Program-made: the position numbers and the translations under genes
Notes under the pieces: model-generated
Told to the model about the DNA's origin: nothing
Database searches by the model: none
What the model saw: only the letters and a program-made list of their open reading frames with translations
Shown here: in pieces, positions 52,578 through 61,490 of the stretch
How positions within the stretch are numbered: position 1 is the stretch's first letter
Layout of the letters: each line of letters starts with the position of its first letter
Origin: Woodsholea maritima DSM 17123
GTDB taxonomy: Bacteria > Pseudomonadota > Alphaproteobacteria > Caulobacterales > Maricaulaceae
DNA: 64,000 nt
Direction: 5' to 3'
Assembly (NCBI RefSeq): GCF_000382325.1
Contig: NZ_KB908059.1
Coordinates: 62,001 to 126,000 of the forward strand

Positions 52578-53306
52578 ATGGAATGGAGTGATGTCGCGCG
52601 GATCCTGGCCGTTCGCCCCCATGGCGAAACTAGTGCGATTGTTGACATCTTGACCCCCAGCCAGGGCCGCCATGCGGGCCTGGTGCGCGGGGGGCGTTCT
52701 AAATCGCAACGTCCTGTCCTGCAGGCGGGTAACCGTGTGCATGTGACGTGGCGCGCGCGCCTGGCCGATCAATTGGGTAATTTCCAGATTGAGCCGGATC
52801 ATTTAAGCGCCGGGGCGCTGATGGAAGACCCTTTGGCGCTCTCAGGGCTTAATGCAGCCTGCGCTTTATCGGTTTTAAGCCTACCCGAGCGTGAGGTTCA
52901 CCGCGCGGTCTATGACGCGTTTGAAGTGCTGATTGAGACCTTGAATGATCCTGATATCTGGCCTGCGCTCTACGTGCGGTGGGAGGCCGGACTGCTGTCT
53001 GATTTGGGCTATGGCCTGGATCTCAAACGCTGTGCGGTGACGGGGGTGGAAGACGATCTCTCCCATGTCAGTCCGCGTACAGGGCGCGCCGTCTGTTCCC
53101 ATGAAGCCGAACCCTATCGTGATAAGCTGTTGGCTCTGCCCGGATTTTTAAAAGGTTTGGGCGATGTGAATGAGGGCGATATTGGCGCCGGTCTGGCCCT
53201 GACGGGTCATTTTCTGGAGCGCCGGGTGCTCTGGCCCACCGATCGCGTCCTGCCCGAGGCGCGCCATTTGATGCAGGACCGGCTGGAGCGCGCAGGCCGC
53301 CTTTAG
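52578..53306 (+). CDS. recO: DNA repair protein RecO
   Basis: The 242-residue protein starts with the RecO OB fold (EWSDVARILAVRPHGETSAIVDILTPSQGRHAGLVRGGRSKSQRPVLQAGNRV) and continues with the helical C-terminal domain (YVRWEAGLLSDLGYGLDLKRCAVTG). The zinc-type cysteines of some RecO proteins are absent, as is usual for alphaproteobacterial forms. RecO works with RecR to load RecA onto SSB-coated DNA. It begins 9 bp after era. Confidence 0.94.
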   Translation: MEWSDVARILAVRPHGETSAIVDILTPSQGRHAGLVRGGRSKSQRPVLQAGNRVHVTWRARLADQLGNFQIEPDHLSAGALMEDPLALSGLNAACALSVLSLPEREVHRAVYDAFEVLIETLNDPDIWPALYVRWEAGLLSDLGYGLDLKRCAVTGVEDDLSHVSPRTGRAVCSHEAEPYRDKLLALPGFLKGLGDVNEGDIGAGLALTGHFLERRVLWPTDRVLPEARHLMQDRLERAGRL

Positions 53307-53373
53307 CCAAAATTAAGCTATAGTGTTCGCGATGCGAATCACGTGCCAGCTTTAAATCAAAAAGGGCAGACCC

Positions 53374-55623
53374 ATGGGTGAGATTATAACGCCAGAAGGC
53401 GGCCGGATTTTCGAAGAATCCTTTGATGATGCGCTCTCGACGCGTTATCTCGCCTATGCCCTCTCTACAATTACCCAGCGCGCACTGCCCGATGCGCGTG
53501 ACGGCCTGAAGCCGGTTCACCGGCGTCTGCTTTACGCGATGCGGCTTTTGAAGCTGGATCCCGATGCGGCCTATAAGAAATGTGCGCGTGTCGTCGGGGA
53601 TGTGATCGGTAAATACCACCCCCATGGGGATCAGGCCGTCTATGATGCGCTGGTGCGTCTGGCCCAGGATTTTTCCGCGCGCTATCCGCTGATCGAAGGC
53701 CAGGGTAATTTCGGCAATATTGATGGCGATGGCGCGGCCGCGATGCGGTATACCGAAGCGCGCCTGACCGATGCGGCTCAATTGATCTTGAAAGATCTTG
53801 ATCAAGGTACGGTTGATTTTCGTGAGACCTATGATGGGGAAGATGCCGAACCCATCGTGATGCCGGGGGCATTTCCGAACCTTTTGGCCAATGGCTCTTC
53901 AGGGATTGCCGTGGGCATGGCGACCAATATTCCGCCCCATAACGCCTATGAGCTGTGCCAGGCCGCGCGCTATCTGATCAAAAATCCAGACGCGCCCACG
54001 GATGCCTTGCTGCATTATGTTCAAGGCCCGGATTTTCCCACCGGCGGGGTATGTGTGGAGCCCGCGACCAGTATCCGTGATGCCTATGAGACCGGGCGCG
54101 GGGGCTTTCGCCTGCGTGCGCGCTGGCAGGTTGAGGATTTGGGGCGCGGTCAATGGCAGATCGTCGTCACTGAGATTCCTTACCTGGTGCAAAAGGCCAA
54201 ATTGGTTGAGCGTATTGCCATTTTAATGGAGGCTAAACGCCTGCCGCTGTTAGGCGATATCATGGATGAGTCCGCGGAAGATATCCGCCTGATCCTGGAG
54301 CCGAAAAGCCGCACGGTGGATCCTCAGCTCTTGATGGAATCGGTCTTTAAACTGACGGAGTTGGAGACCCGCTTCTCGCTCAATCTCAATGTTCTTGATC
54401 CCAAGGGCACGCCGCGCGTGGTGGGCCTGAAAGGCGCTTTACAGATTTGGCTCGATCACCGGCGTGATGTTGTGGTGCGCCGCGCCACCCACCGCCTGGC
54501 CCAGGTTGAAGACCGCCTGGAAGTGCTGTCAGGTTATCTGATCGCCTATCTCAACCTGGATGAGGTGATCCGGATCATTCGCGAGAGCGATGAGCCGAAG
54601 GCTGAGTTGATGAAGACTTTCAGCCTAACTGAGCGTCAGACTGAAGCGATCTTGAATATGCGCCTGCGCTCCCTGCGCAAGTTGGAAGAAATTGAAATCC
54701 GCAGTGAAGAATCGCGCTTGCAAGACGAACGCGATGAGCTTCAAGGCCTGTTGGCCAGCGATGAGCGTCAATGGCAACGCGTTGAGGATGAAGTCACTGA
54801 GGTCGGCGAGCGTTTTGGCCCGAAGACCGACATTGGCGCGCGCCGTACCAGCTTTGGCGATGCCCCCGATGAGGCCATGGTCGATGCGATCGAAGAAGCC
54901 TTGATCCCACGCGAGCCAATTACCGTAGTCTTGTCGCAGAAGGGCTGGATCCGCGCCTTGAAAGGTCATGTCGATGATCTTTCCACCCTTAAGCATAAGG
55001 AAGGCGATGAGACTTTCCTCTCTATCAAGGCGGAAACGACCGACAAGATTTTGATTTTTGCCACCGATGGGCGGTTCTTTACGCTGGATGCGTCTAAGCT
55101 GCCGGGCGGGCGCGGCTTTGGTGAGCCTTTGCGTCTGACGATTGATATGCCGGAAGATTCTCATCCCATCGCGATGTTGAAATTCACCAAGGGGCGCACA
55201 TTACTGTTGGCCTCTGATGCGGGCTATGGCTTCCGCGTTGAAGAAGAGAGCCTTGTGGCGACCAAGCGCGCGGGCAAGCAAGTGCTCAACGTGCCTGAAG
55301 GGGCCAAAGCCGCCTTCTGTCTGGATGCCAGCCAGGGCGATTGCATTGGGGTGATCGGGGCCAATCGCAAGCTGTTGGTCTATACGGTGGAAGAAATTCC
55401 CGCGATGGCCAAAGGTAAGGGCGTCAAACTCTTTGGCGGTAAAGTCTCTACCCTTGATGACATCACCATTTTTGCCCGTGAAGAGGGGCTGAGCTGGACC
55501 GATAGCTCTGGGCGCCGGCGTGCCGTCGAAGACTGGCATTTGTTCGAAGGCAAACGCGCGCAGGCCGGGCGTATGGCCCCTAAGGGTTTTGCCAAATCCA
55601 ATACCTTCACCCCTAAAGGTTAG
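53374..55623 (+). CDS. parC: DNA topoisomerase IV subunit A
   Basis: The 749-residue protein has the type IIA breakage-reunion domain: [62 protein letters not shown] and the catalytic Tyr in [31 protein letters not shown], a coiled-coil arm and a short C-terminal domain with beta-propeller-like blades follow. The shorter tail and lack of a full GyrA box favour ParC over GyrA. Topoisomerase IV decatenates daughter chromosomes. A likely promoter sits in the 67-bp gap after recO (TATAGT at about 53320). Confidence 0.95.
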   Translation: MGEIITPEGGRIFEESFDDALSTRYLAYALSTITQRALPDARDGLKPVHRRLLYAMRLLKLDPDAAYKKCARVVGDVIGKYHPHGDQAVYDALVRLAQDFSARYPLIEGQGNFGNIDGDGAAAMRYTEARLTDAAQLILKDLDQGTVDFRETYDGEDAEPIVMPGAFPNLLANGSSGIAVGMATNIPPHNAYELCQAARYLIKNPDAPTDALLHYVQGPDFPTGGVCVEPATSIRDAYETGRGGFRLRARWQVEDLGRGQWQIVVTEIPYLVQKAKLVERIAILMEAKRLPLLGDIMDESAEDIRLILEPKSRTVDPQLLMESVFKLTELETRFSLNLNVLDPKGTPRVVGLKGALQIWLDHRRDVVVRRATHRLAQVEDRLEVLSGYLIAYLNLDEVIRIIRESDEPKAELMKTFSLTERQTEAILNMRLRSLRKLEEIEIRSEESRLQDERDELQGLLASDERQWQRVEDEVTEVGERFGPKTDIGARRTSFGDAPDEAMVDAIEEALIPREPITVVLSQKGWIRALKGHVDDLSTLKHKEGDETFLSIKAETTDKILIFATDGRFFTLDASKLPGGRGFGEPLRLTIDMPEDSHPIAMLKFTKGRTLLLASDAGYGFRVEEESLVATKRAGKQVLNVPEGAKAAFCLDASQGDCIGVIGANRKLLVYTVEEIPAMAKGKGVKLFGGKVSTLDDITIFAREEGLSWTDSSGRRRAVEDWHLFEGKRAQAGRMAPKGFAKSNTFTPKG

Positions 55624-55978
55624 ACGGGGATGACAGTTGACGCTGCGTCATGCCAGACGTGATCTGGCATCCATGCCGTGAGTTTGACGATTATTCTGGG
55701 CGATCAGAACTTTGCTCAACCCGTCCGGCATGGACCCCAAATCAAGTTTGGGGTGACAGAATAAAACATGGACCCCGGATCAAGTCCGGGGTCGCGATAC
55801 TCTTTGTGTGTCCTCGCTTTACTGCGGGCGGACAGTCATCCTTGCGGGCAAAGGCCCGATCAAATAGGTGCCGGGTTCCCGGCCAAGCGAAGCGCAGAGC
55901 CGGGATCCATAGACCTTCATGGCCCGCTGTATAGACCCCGGCTCGCGCGAACGCTTGCCTGGGATGACAAATCTTTGC
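55624..55978. repeat. Intergenic region of REP-like palindromic repeats
   Basis: No gene is seen in this 355-bp gap. It contains three palindromes of identical geometry, 8-bp arms around 5 bp: ATGCCAGA-CGTGA-TCTGGCAT (55650-55670), ACCCCAAA-TCAAG-TTTGGGGT (55734-55754) and ACCCCGGA-TCAAG-TCCGGGGT (55772-55792). The last two are near-copies in which changes in one arm are matched in the other. Further G+C-rich imperfect repeats (GCCGGG.. and AGACCCCGG..) occur at 55870-55970. Such elements are typical of REP-like mobile palindromes between alphaproteobacterial genes and may also terminate parC and the converging gene. Confidence 0.8.
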
Positions 55979-57076
55979 TCACGCTGCAGGCGTGCCATCC
56001 TCACCCTCGGTCTCTTTCAACAGCCCTTTGAAGGACTGGGCATAGATATACCAAACCGAGGAGAAGAGGGCGGCAATCATCGGGCCGACAATAATCCCGA
56101 CGGCACCAAAGAGTGTGATCCCACCCAGGGTGGAGAGCAGCACCATCAGATCAGACATTTGCGCGTCTTTACCGACTAAGCGTGGGCGCAGCACATTGTC
56201 GGAGGTGGACACCACAATCATGCCCCAGAGCGCCAGGCCAATGGCGGCTACATAATGCTCTTGCACGCCCAGATAAATCGCGGCTGGAACCCACACCAAG
56301 GGCGGGCCCACGGCGGGGATGATGGAGAGCACGGCCGTGACCGTTCCCCAGAAGGCCGCGCCGGGAATGCCGGCGGCAAAAAGGCCAATGCCGGTGAGGC
56401 TGCCTTGCACCACGGCAATCAAGAATGTGCCTTTCACTGTGGCGCGAATGGTGGAGATCACCCTTTCGACCAAGAGCGCGCGATATTTCTCCGTCAAAGG
56501 GACCAGATAGAGCGCTTTTTGCGCCATGCCCGGCCCACCGGTGAGGAAGAAGAAAAGCGCATAAAGCATCAAGAAGGATTTCAAGACGATAGAGAGTGTA
56601 TCGCCGGTAATACTGGTCAGGCTCGACACCATGACGCCAGAAAAACTGCTGATCACTTCACCGGCCTTGGCGATCACTTCGTCTTGATAGGGGATCAGAT
56701 TTTCACGGAAGGGCACCCAGGTCGGTAGGATCGCAAAGCCTTGTTCGCGAAAATTACTGACCTGTTCACGGATCCAGGGCGTAACCGTGTCGGCCACCGT
56801 CAAGGCTTGATCGGTGACAATGCCAACCAGGGCCAGGACCGGACCTAAGAACAGCAAGATCGCAATCAGTAAGACGATAATGGCGGCAAGGGCTTTGCGC
56901 CCGCCAAATAAGCCTGTCAGCCCAGATTGCAAAGGCATCAGGAAAATCGTGAACACACCGGCGATGAAGAGCGCGCTGAGATAGCCCCTGATCATCCATA
57001 AAAACAGGCCCGACAGGGCCAAGGCCAGCGTGATGATGAATAAACGCTGCAGGTTAACGCGATCTGCTTCGCTCAT
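55979..57076 (-). CDS. AI-2E family transporter (PerM-like)
   Basis: The 365-residue protein has about eight membrane spans, including paired N-terminal ones (FIITLALALSGLFLWMIRGYLSALFIAGVFTIFLM) and C-terminal ones. A periplasmic domain of about 65 residues follows the third span (QVSNFREQGFAILP...). The late motif PAVGPPLVWVPAAIYL and GPMIAAL are family-typical. The family includes TqsA, but most members have no proven substrate and some act as sodium/proton antiporters. It is transcribed alone on the minus strand. Confidence 0.88.
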   Translation of the reverse strand: MSEADRVNLQRLFIITLALALSGLFLWMIRGYLSALFIAGVFTIFLMPLQSGLTGLFGGRKALAAIIVLLIAILLFLGPVLALVGIVTDQALTVADTVTPWIREQVSNFREQGFAILPTWVPFRENLIPYQDEVIAKAGEVISSFSGVMVSSLTSITGDTLSIVLKSFLMLYALFFFLTGGPGMAQKALYLVPLTEKYRALLVERVISTIRATVKGTFLIAVVQGSLTGIGLFAAGIPGAAFWGTVTAVLSIIPAVGPPLVWVPAAIYLGVQEHYVAAIGLALWGMIVVSTSDNVLRPRLVGKDAQMSDLMVLLSTLGGITLFGAVGIIVGPMIAALFSSVWYIYAQSFKGLLKETEGEDGTPAA

Positions 57077-57108
57077 AATGAACCCCTATAGTCGCGAACC
57101 CACTCTGC

Positions 57109-58683
57109 CTATTGATATATCAGATCAGGTAGGCCCGTGGCCAGCCATGGAATGAGCGCCACTAGAATTAACGCTGCGATCTGGATGGCGACAAAGGGAA
57201 TGGCCCCGCGATAAATATCGCCGGTGGTGACTTCGGGCGGAGCCACGCCGCGCAGATAGAAAAGCGCAAAGCCAAAGGGCGGGGTTAAAAAGCTGGTTTG
57301 CAGATTAAGCGCCATCAATACGCCCAACCAGACCGGATCAACGCCCAACATGAACAGCGATGGGGCGACGATGGGCACGACGACGAAAGTGATCTCGATA
57401 AAATCCAGGAAGAAGCCAAGGATGAACATCACCAGCATGACGAGGATCAGCGCACCAACCGCGCCGCCCGGTGCCGCGGCCAACAGATCGCGCACGCCAT
57501 GATCGCCGCCCAGTTCACGGAAGATGAGCGAGAACAGCGCCGCGCCGATCAAAATGACAAAGACCATGGCGGAGATTTGCGCGGTCGAGGTCATCACATC
57601 ATCAAGGACTTTATTCCTCTTGAGCAGATAAAGCGCACCGGCCCCACCAATCAGCGCGAGGGCGGAGAGTCCATAAGCCAGATAAAGCACAATCGCGCCC
57701 TGGGCATTGCGCACATCCACCACCAGGACCGAGCCGATGAGAAGAATGAGGGCAAGCGCGGAGAGCGCGGCGAGCGCCTGGAACAGTTTGGCTTCGCCCT
57801 GGCCACCGGCATTACGAATGGCGGCGAGCAAGGTCGCGCCGACCGCGCCAATCCCAGCCGCTTCGGTGGGGGTGGCGAGACCCGTGAGAATGGAGCCCAA
57901 GACCGCAATGATGAGCACCAGCGGCGGGGTTAAAGCGTGAAGGATCTTACCCCAATCGGTTTTAGCCTCGTCGTGGGGCATAGCTGGCGCAGAGCCGGGC
58001 CGGATGATGGCGATAACGATCTGATAGCCAACATAGGCGATAACGAGCAGGAAGCCTGGGATCAAGGCCCCGGCAAAAAGATCGCCCACAGAGACGACAT
58101 CGGGACTGAAAATGCCTTGAGCGCGTTGCGCTTCGGCATAGGCCGAAGACAATTGATCGCCCAACAGGACCAGCACGATGCTGGGCGGAATGATCTGGCC
58201 CAAAGTGCCCGCTGCTGCGATGGATCCGGCCGCCAAGCCCTTATCATAGCCGCGCCTCAGCATGGTCGGTAGGGAAAGTAGCCCCATCGTGACGACTGTG
58301 GCCCCGACAATACCGGTGGAGGCAGCGAGCAGCGCGCCGACAAGGACTACAGAAATCCCCAATCCCCCGCGCATCCGACCAAAGGCCGCACCCATGGCCT
58401 CTAGTAATTCTTCGGCGACTTTGGATTTTTCCAGCATCACCCCCATGAAGACGAAAAGGGGCACGGCAACCAGGATGGACTTATCCATATCCATGATATT
58501 GCCATAGATCCGTTGGGGGAAGGCGCGCAAATGGATGGGGTCAAACACGCCGAGCGCAATGCCAATGAGGCCAAAAACCAACGCCACACCCGCCAGGGTA
58601 AAGGCGACGGGAAAGCCGCGCAGCAGCGCCACAAAGGCGGCGAGGAACATTAAAAACGGCAAAGCTTCAATCAGGATCGACAT
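57109..58683 (-). CDS. TRAP transporter large permease (DctM-type, enlarged)
   Basis: At 524 residues this DctM protein is longer than the usual about 430. The extra length is a middle insertion (residues about 290-350) with two to three more hydrophobic segments (LFQALAALSALALILLIGSVLVVDV, IVLYLAYGLSALALIGGAGALYLL). Family motifs include LLAASTGIVGATVVTMGLLSLPTML and GIGAVGATLLAA. It forms the ion-coupled channel of a TRAP uptake system together with the small permease (start 9 bp upstream of its own) and the binding protein. The enlarged form is typical of TakM-like permeases. Confidence 0.92.
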   Translation of the reverse strand: MSILIEALPFLMFLAAFVALLRGFPVAFTLAGVALVFGLIGIALGVFDPIHLRAFPQRIYGNIMDMDKSILVAVPLFVFMGVMLEKSKVAEELLEAMGAAFGRMRGGLGISVVLVGALLAASTGIVGATVVTMGLLSLPTMLRRGYDKGLAAGSIAAAGTLGQIIPPSIVLVLLGDQLSSAYAEAQRAQGIFSPDVVSVGDLFAGALIPGFLLVIAYVGYQIVIAIIRPGSAPAMPHDEAKTDWGKILHALTPPLVLIIAVLGSILTGLATPTEAAGIGAVGATLLAAIRNAGGQGEAKLFQALAALSALALILLIGSVLVVDVRNAQGAIVLYLAYGLSALALIGGAGALYLLKRNKVLDDVMTSTAQISAMVFVILIGAALFSLIFRELGGDHGVRDLLAAAPGGAVGALILVMLVMFILGFFLDFIEITFVVVPIVAPSLFMLGVDPVWLGVLMALNLQTSFLTPPFGFALFYLRGVAPPEVTTGDIYRGAIPFVAIQIAALILVALIPWLATGLPDLIYQ

Positions 58684-58692
58684 GGGGCGGAC

Positions 58693-59472
58693 CTATACCG
58701 TTTTCGCGGCGTCAGCGCCGGGAACGACGTCTTCGCGGCCCATCAGGGTCAACACGCAATGGATCGCCCAGGCGAGACCTTGGGCCATGATCATGACGGC
58801 AAAAACGACAATGGCGGTTTTCAAAAGGAATATGGTTGGCAGGCCATCGCTCTCGCGTGAACGCTCTAAAATGCGCCAGGCCCCCCCGACATAGCTTTGT
58901 GACGTCGAAAGGATGATCCAGCCCATGGGAAAGAGCGCGAGATAAATTCCGATGAGATCGGTCAGCGCCTTGGCCCGCGCACCCAGCTTGGCGTAGAAGA
59001 CATCCACGCGCACATGACCGCCCGCGATCAGGGTCGAGGCTGCGGCCAGCAAGAACAGCAAGGCATGCATATACATGATGCTTTCTTGCAGCTTGGTCGA
59101 AGAATAGCCAAAGACATAGCGCTGGATCACGATGAGGGCGGTGACAAGCACAAGACCCAACGCCAGCCAGCGTGCGCCATCGCCGATGACCTGATTGATC
59201 GTGGTGATGACGTTCGCACAGCCTTGGGCGACATTGATGACGATCGGGGGCAGGGCTTTGAGCCCCTCTAAGATCAGCATCACCAAGGGCAGGGCCAGGA
59301 TGGGCAGGCTTGCCCAACCGAGCATTTTAAACCCAGCGCCGAAACTGCGTGCTAAACCGGGGAGATGGGCGCTGGCGGCGTCATAAAGCCCACCGCCCAT
59401 CGCGCCATCGGCCACGAACACCCCAGCAACGCCGATCAGCGCCGCTAAAAAAACACCATCACCTGCGCGCAT
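58693..59472 (-). CDS. TRAP transporter small permease (DctQ-type, N-terminally extended)
   Basis: The 259-residue protein contains a DctQ core from about residue 95 (WLALGLVLVTALIVIQRYVFGYSSTKLQESIMYMHALLFLLAAASTLIAGGHVRVDVFYAKLG...). Two extra hydrophobic segments lie upstream (FLAALIGVAGVFVADGAM, ASLPILALPLVMLIL). The arginine in HVRVDVF and the length of the core are standard; the N-terminal addition is not seen in short DctQ proteins. It lies 1 bp after the binding-protein gene and 9 bp before the large permease gene. Confidence 0.9.
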   Translation of the reverse strand: MRAGDGVFLAALIGVAGVFVADGAMGGGLYDAASAHLPGLARSFGAGFKMLGWASLPILALPLVMLILEGLKALPPIVINVAQGCANVITTINQVIGDGARWLALGLVLVTALIVIQRYVFGYSSTKLQESIMYMHALLFLLAAASTLIAGGHVRVDVFYAKLGARAKALTDLIGIYLALFPMGWIILSTSQSYVGGAWRILERSRESDGLPTIFLLKTAIVVFAVMIMAQGLAWAIHCVLTLMGREDVVPGADAAKTV

Positions 59473-59473
59473 C

Positions 59474-60613
59474 TTAACGGCCTAGAACCAATTCGCGTTT
59501 CTGTAGATAAGGCGTTTCAGACACCAGACCCCATTCGCGCGAGAGCTGGCGCGCCTTGGCATAGCTTTCATAAACGCGCGCTGACATGGCATCGCCATTG
59601 GCGACATCGGCGACGACGTCTTCGGAGATTTCGCCGATCCGGGTCCAGATTTCATCAGAGAATTGGCGCAATTGCACGCCATGATCATTGACGAGCGTGC
59701 GCAGCGCTACGCCGTTTTGATAGGTAAATTCGGCGATGCTCTGATTGTTCGCAGCCTGACAGGCGGCGCGCACCATGGCTTGTTGATGGGCGGGCAGGCT
59801 GTCCCAGACCCCGCGATTCATCCCCACGGCCAGCGAGGCGCCCGGCTCATGGAAGCCTGGGCCGTAATAATAGGAGGCCTCGCGGTAGAAACCAAAGGCG
59901 AGGTCATTCCACGGTCCCACCCATTCGGTGGCATCAATGGAGCCTGATTGCAGGGCTTGATAAATCTCCCCGCCAGACAATGCCACGGCCGCCGCGCCCA
60001 ATTCACGTAGGACCGCGCCGCCCAGACCCGGCATGCGCATGCGAAGGCCGCGGAAATCTTCTAACGTATTGATTTCTGACTTGAACCAGCCGCCCATTTG
60101 GTGACCGGTATTACCGGCCTGAAAGGCGATGATATTGAACTGCGCGGATAGCTCTTCCCACAGCTGTTGACCGCCGCCGAACTCCACCCAGGCCATAATT
60201 TCCATCGCGGTCATGCCGAAGGGCACGCTGCAGAAGAAGTTGAACGCCGGGGAGCGACCCTGCCAGTAATATTCCGCGCCGTGATACATGTCGGCAACAC
60301 CGTTGGAGACGGCATCGAACACCTCAAACGCACCCACGATTTCGCCCGCGCCGAAGACCTCTACCTCTAGCTCCCCGCCCGAAAGGGCTTGAAGATGGGC
60401 CGCCACGCGCTCAGCCGCTGTGCCCAATCCGGGAAAGCCCGCAGGCCAGGTCGTCACCATGCGCAGGCGACGGGTGCGGTTACGATTGATAGCGGGGCTG
60501 GCGACACCGCTGGCCGGTGTTCCATTGTCCGCACCGCCTTCTTGTGAGCAGGCGGCGAGTACCCCGGCACTGCCCAAGATTGCAGAGCCGGTCAGAAAAG
60601 TGCGGCGATCCAT
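59474..60613 (-). CDS. TRAP transporter solute-binding protein (TakP/DctP-like), Tat-exported putative lipoprotein
   Basis: The 379-residue protein has a twin-arginine signal (MDRRTFLTGSAILGSAGVLAAC) that also contains a lipobox with Cys22. The mature part resembles TakP: MVTTWPAGFPGLGTAAERVA, GVADMYHGAEYYWQGRSPAFNFFCSVPFGMTAMEIMAW, the substrate region LRMRMPGLGG and DATEWVGPWNDLAFGFYREASYYYGPGFHEPG. TakP-type proteins bind 2-oxo acids such as pyruvate, and related ones mannitol or aromatics; the ligand here is inferred only. It is the first gene of a DctP-Q-M operon. Confidence 0.9.
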   Translation of the reverse strand: MDRRTFLTGSAILGSAGVLAACSQEGGADNGTPASGVASPAINRNRTRRLRMVTTWPAGFPGLGTAAERVAAHLQALSGGELEVEVFGAGEIVGAFEVFDAVSNGVADMYHGAEYYWQGRSPAFNFFCSVPFGMTAMEIMAWVEFGGGQQLWEELSAQFNIIAFQAGNTGHQMGGWFKSEINTLEDFRGLRMRMPGLGGAVLRELGAAAVALSGGEIYQALQSGSIDATEWVGPWNDLAFGFYREASYYYGPGFHEPGASLAVGMNRGVWDSLPAHQQAMVRAACQAANNQSIAEFTYQNGVALRTLVNDHGVQLRQFSDEIWTRIGEISEDVVADVANGDAMSARVYESYAKARQLSREWGLVSETPYLQKRELVLGR

Positions 60614-60648
60614 GATCGTCTCCCCTCGATCAAAATAAACGGAGCCGA

Positions 60649-61407
60649 TTATTCGATTGTGGGGGGCTCTTTTTCCAGGCGTTCCTCATCTCTAAGGCGA
60701 CGCCACCCGGCCGGTTCCAGAATCTCAATCGGTTTATACTGGGCTTTGTAGGCCATTTTGGCGCTACCTTGTACCCAATATCCTAAATATATGAAGGGTA
60801 ATTGTTGAGCCTTGGCATGCAGTATCTGATCCAAAATCATAAACCGGCCCAGGCTGCGCTTATCCTCGTTGGGGTCAAAGAAGCTATAGACCATGGAGAA
60901 GCCGTCTTTGAGATTGTCAATCAGCACGGCGGCGATCAAGGTTTTATCCGCGCGGCGATATTCCACCACATCGGTACGCTGCGCCCCATCCTCAATCATG
61001 CTGGCATAATCATAAAAATCCATGCCCGCCATATCGCCCTCTTTGTGACGCGCATTGAGATAGCGGCTCAAAAGGTCATACTGCTCCATGGTCGCAATCG
61101 GGGTGGAGACCTCGCCGTGCACATCCTGATTGCGCTTCAGAACGCGGCGATGGCTCTTGGTCCATTCAAATTCATTGACCGGCAGGCGCGCAGATTTACA
61201 CGCCGAGCACAGCTCACACGCCGGACGATAGAGGATGGATTGCGAGCGGCGAAAACCGGCATGGGTCAGAGCATCATTCAGCTCTGGCCCGTCACCCAGC
61301 TCCAGCTTGGTGAAAATCTTACGCTCGCGGCGCCCTGGCAGATACGGACAGGGCGACGGCGCGGTCAAAAAGAACGGTAAGTGTTTATTATTAAATGGAT
61401 GCGTCAC
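60649..61407 (-). CDS. bpt: Aspartate/glutamate leucyltransferase (Bpt)
   Basis: The 252-residue enzyme has the ATE/Bpt N-terminal block (PSPCPYLPGRRERKIFTKL), the cysteine cluster RPACELCSACKSARLPVNEF, and the C-terminal acyltransferase part with FFDPNEDKRSLGRFMILDQI and FIYLGYWVQGSAKMAYKAQYKPIE. Bpt transfers leucine (or arginine) from tRNA to proteins starting with Asp or Glu, feeding them to ClpS/ClpAP. It is transcribed alone, between the TRAP operon and the SLC13 permease. Confidence 0.94.
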   Translation of the reverse strand: MTHPFNNKHLPFFLTAPSPCPYLPGRRERKIFTKLELGDGPELNDALTHAGFRRSQSILYRPACELCSACKSARLPVNEFEWTKSHRRVLKRNQDVHGEVSTPIATMEQYDLLSRYLNARHKEGDMAGMDFYDYASMIEDGAQRTDVVEYRRADKTLIAAVLIDNLKDGFSMVYSFFDPNEDKRSLGRFMILDQILHAKAQQLPFIYLGYWVQGSAKMAYKAQYKPIEILEPAGWRRLRDEERLEKEPPTIE

Positions 61408-61490
61408 CGCTTTATGCCCGTCTCAAAAGGCGTTATTTAATCCCTGACGTGTAAAGTGTAGGGCAAAATCTGATCCTGACTAGTAAATCA

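Noticed and set aside
55624-55978. CRISPR array
   Set aside because: The repeats are few, palindromic and irregularly spaced with no equal-length spacers, and there are no cas genes.
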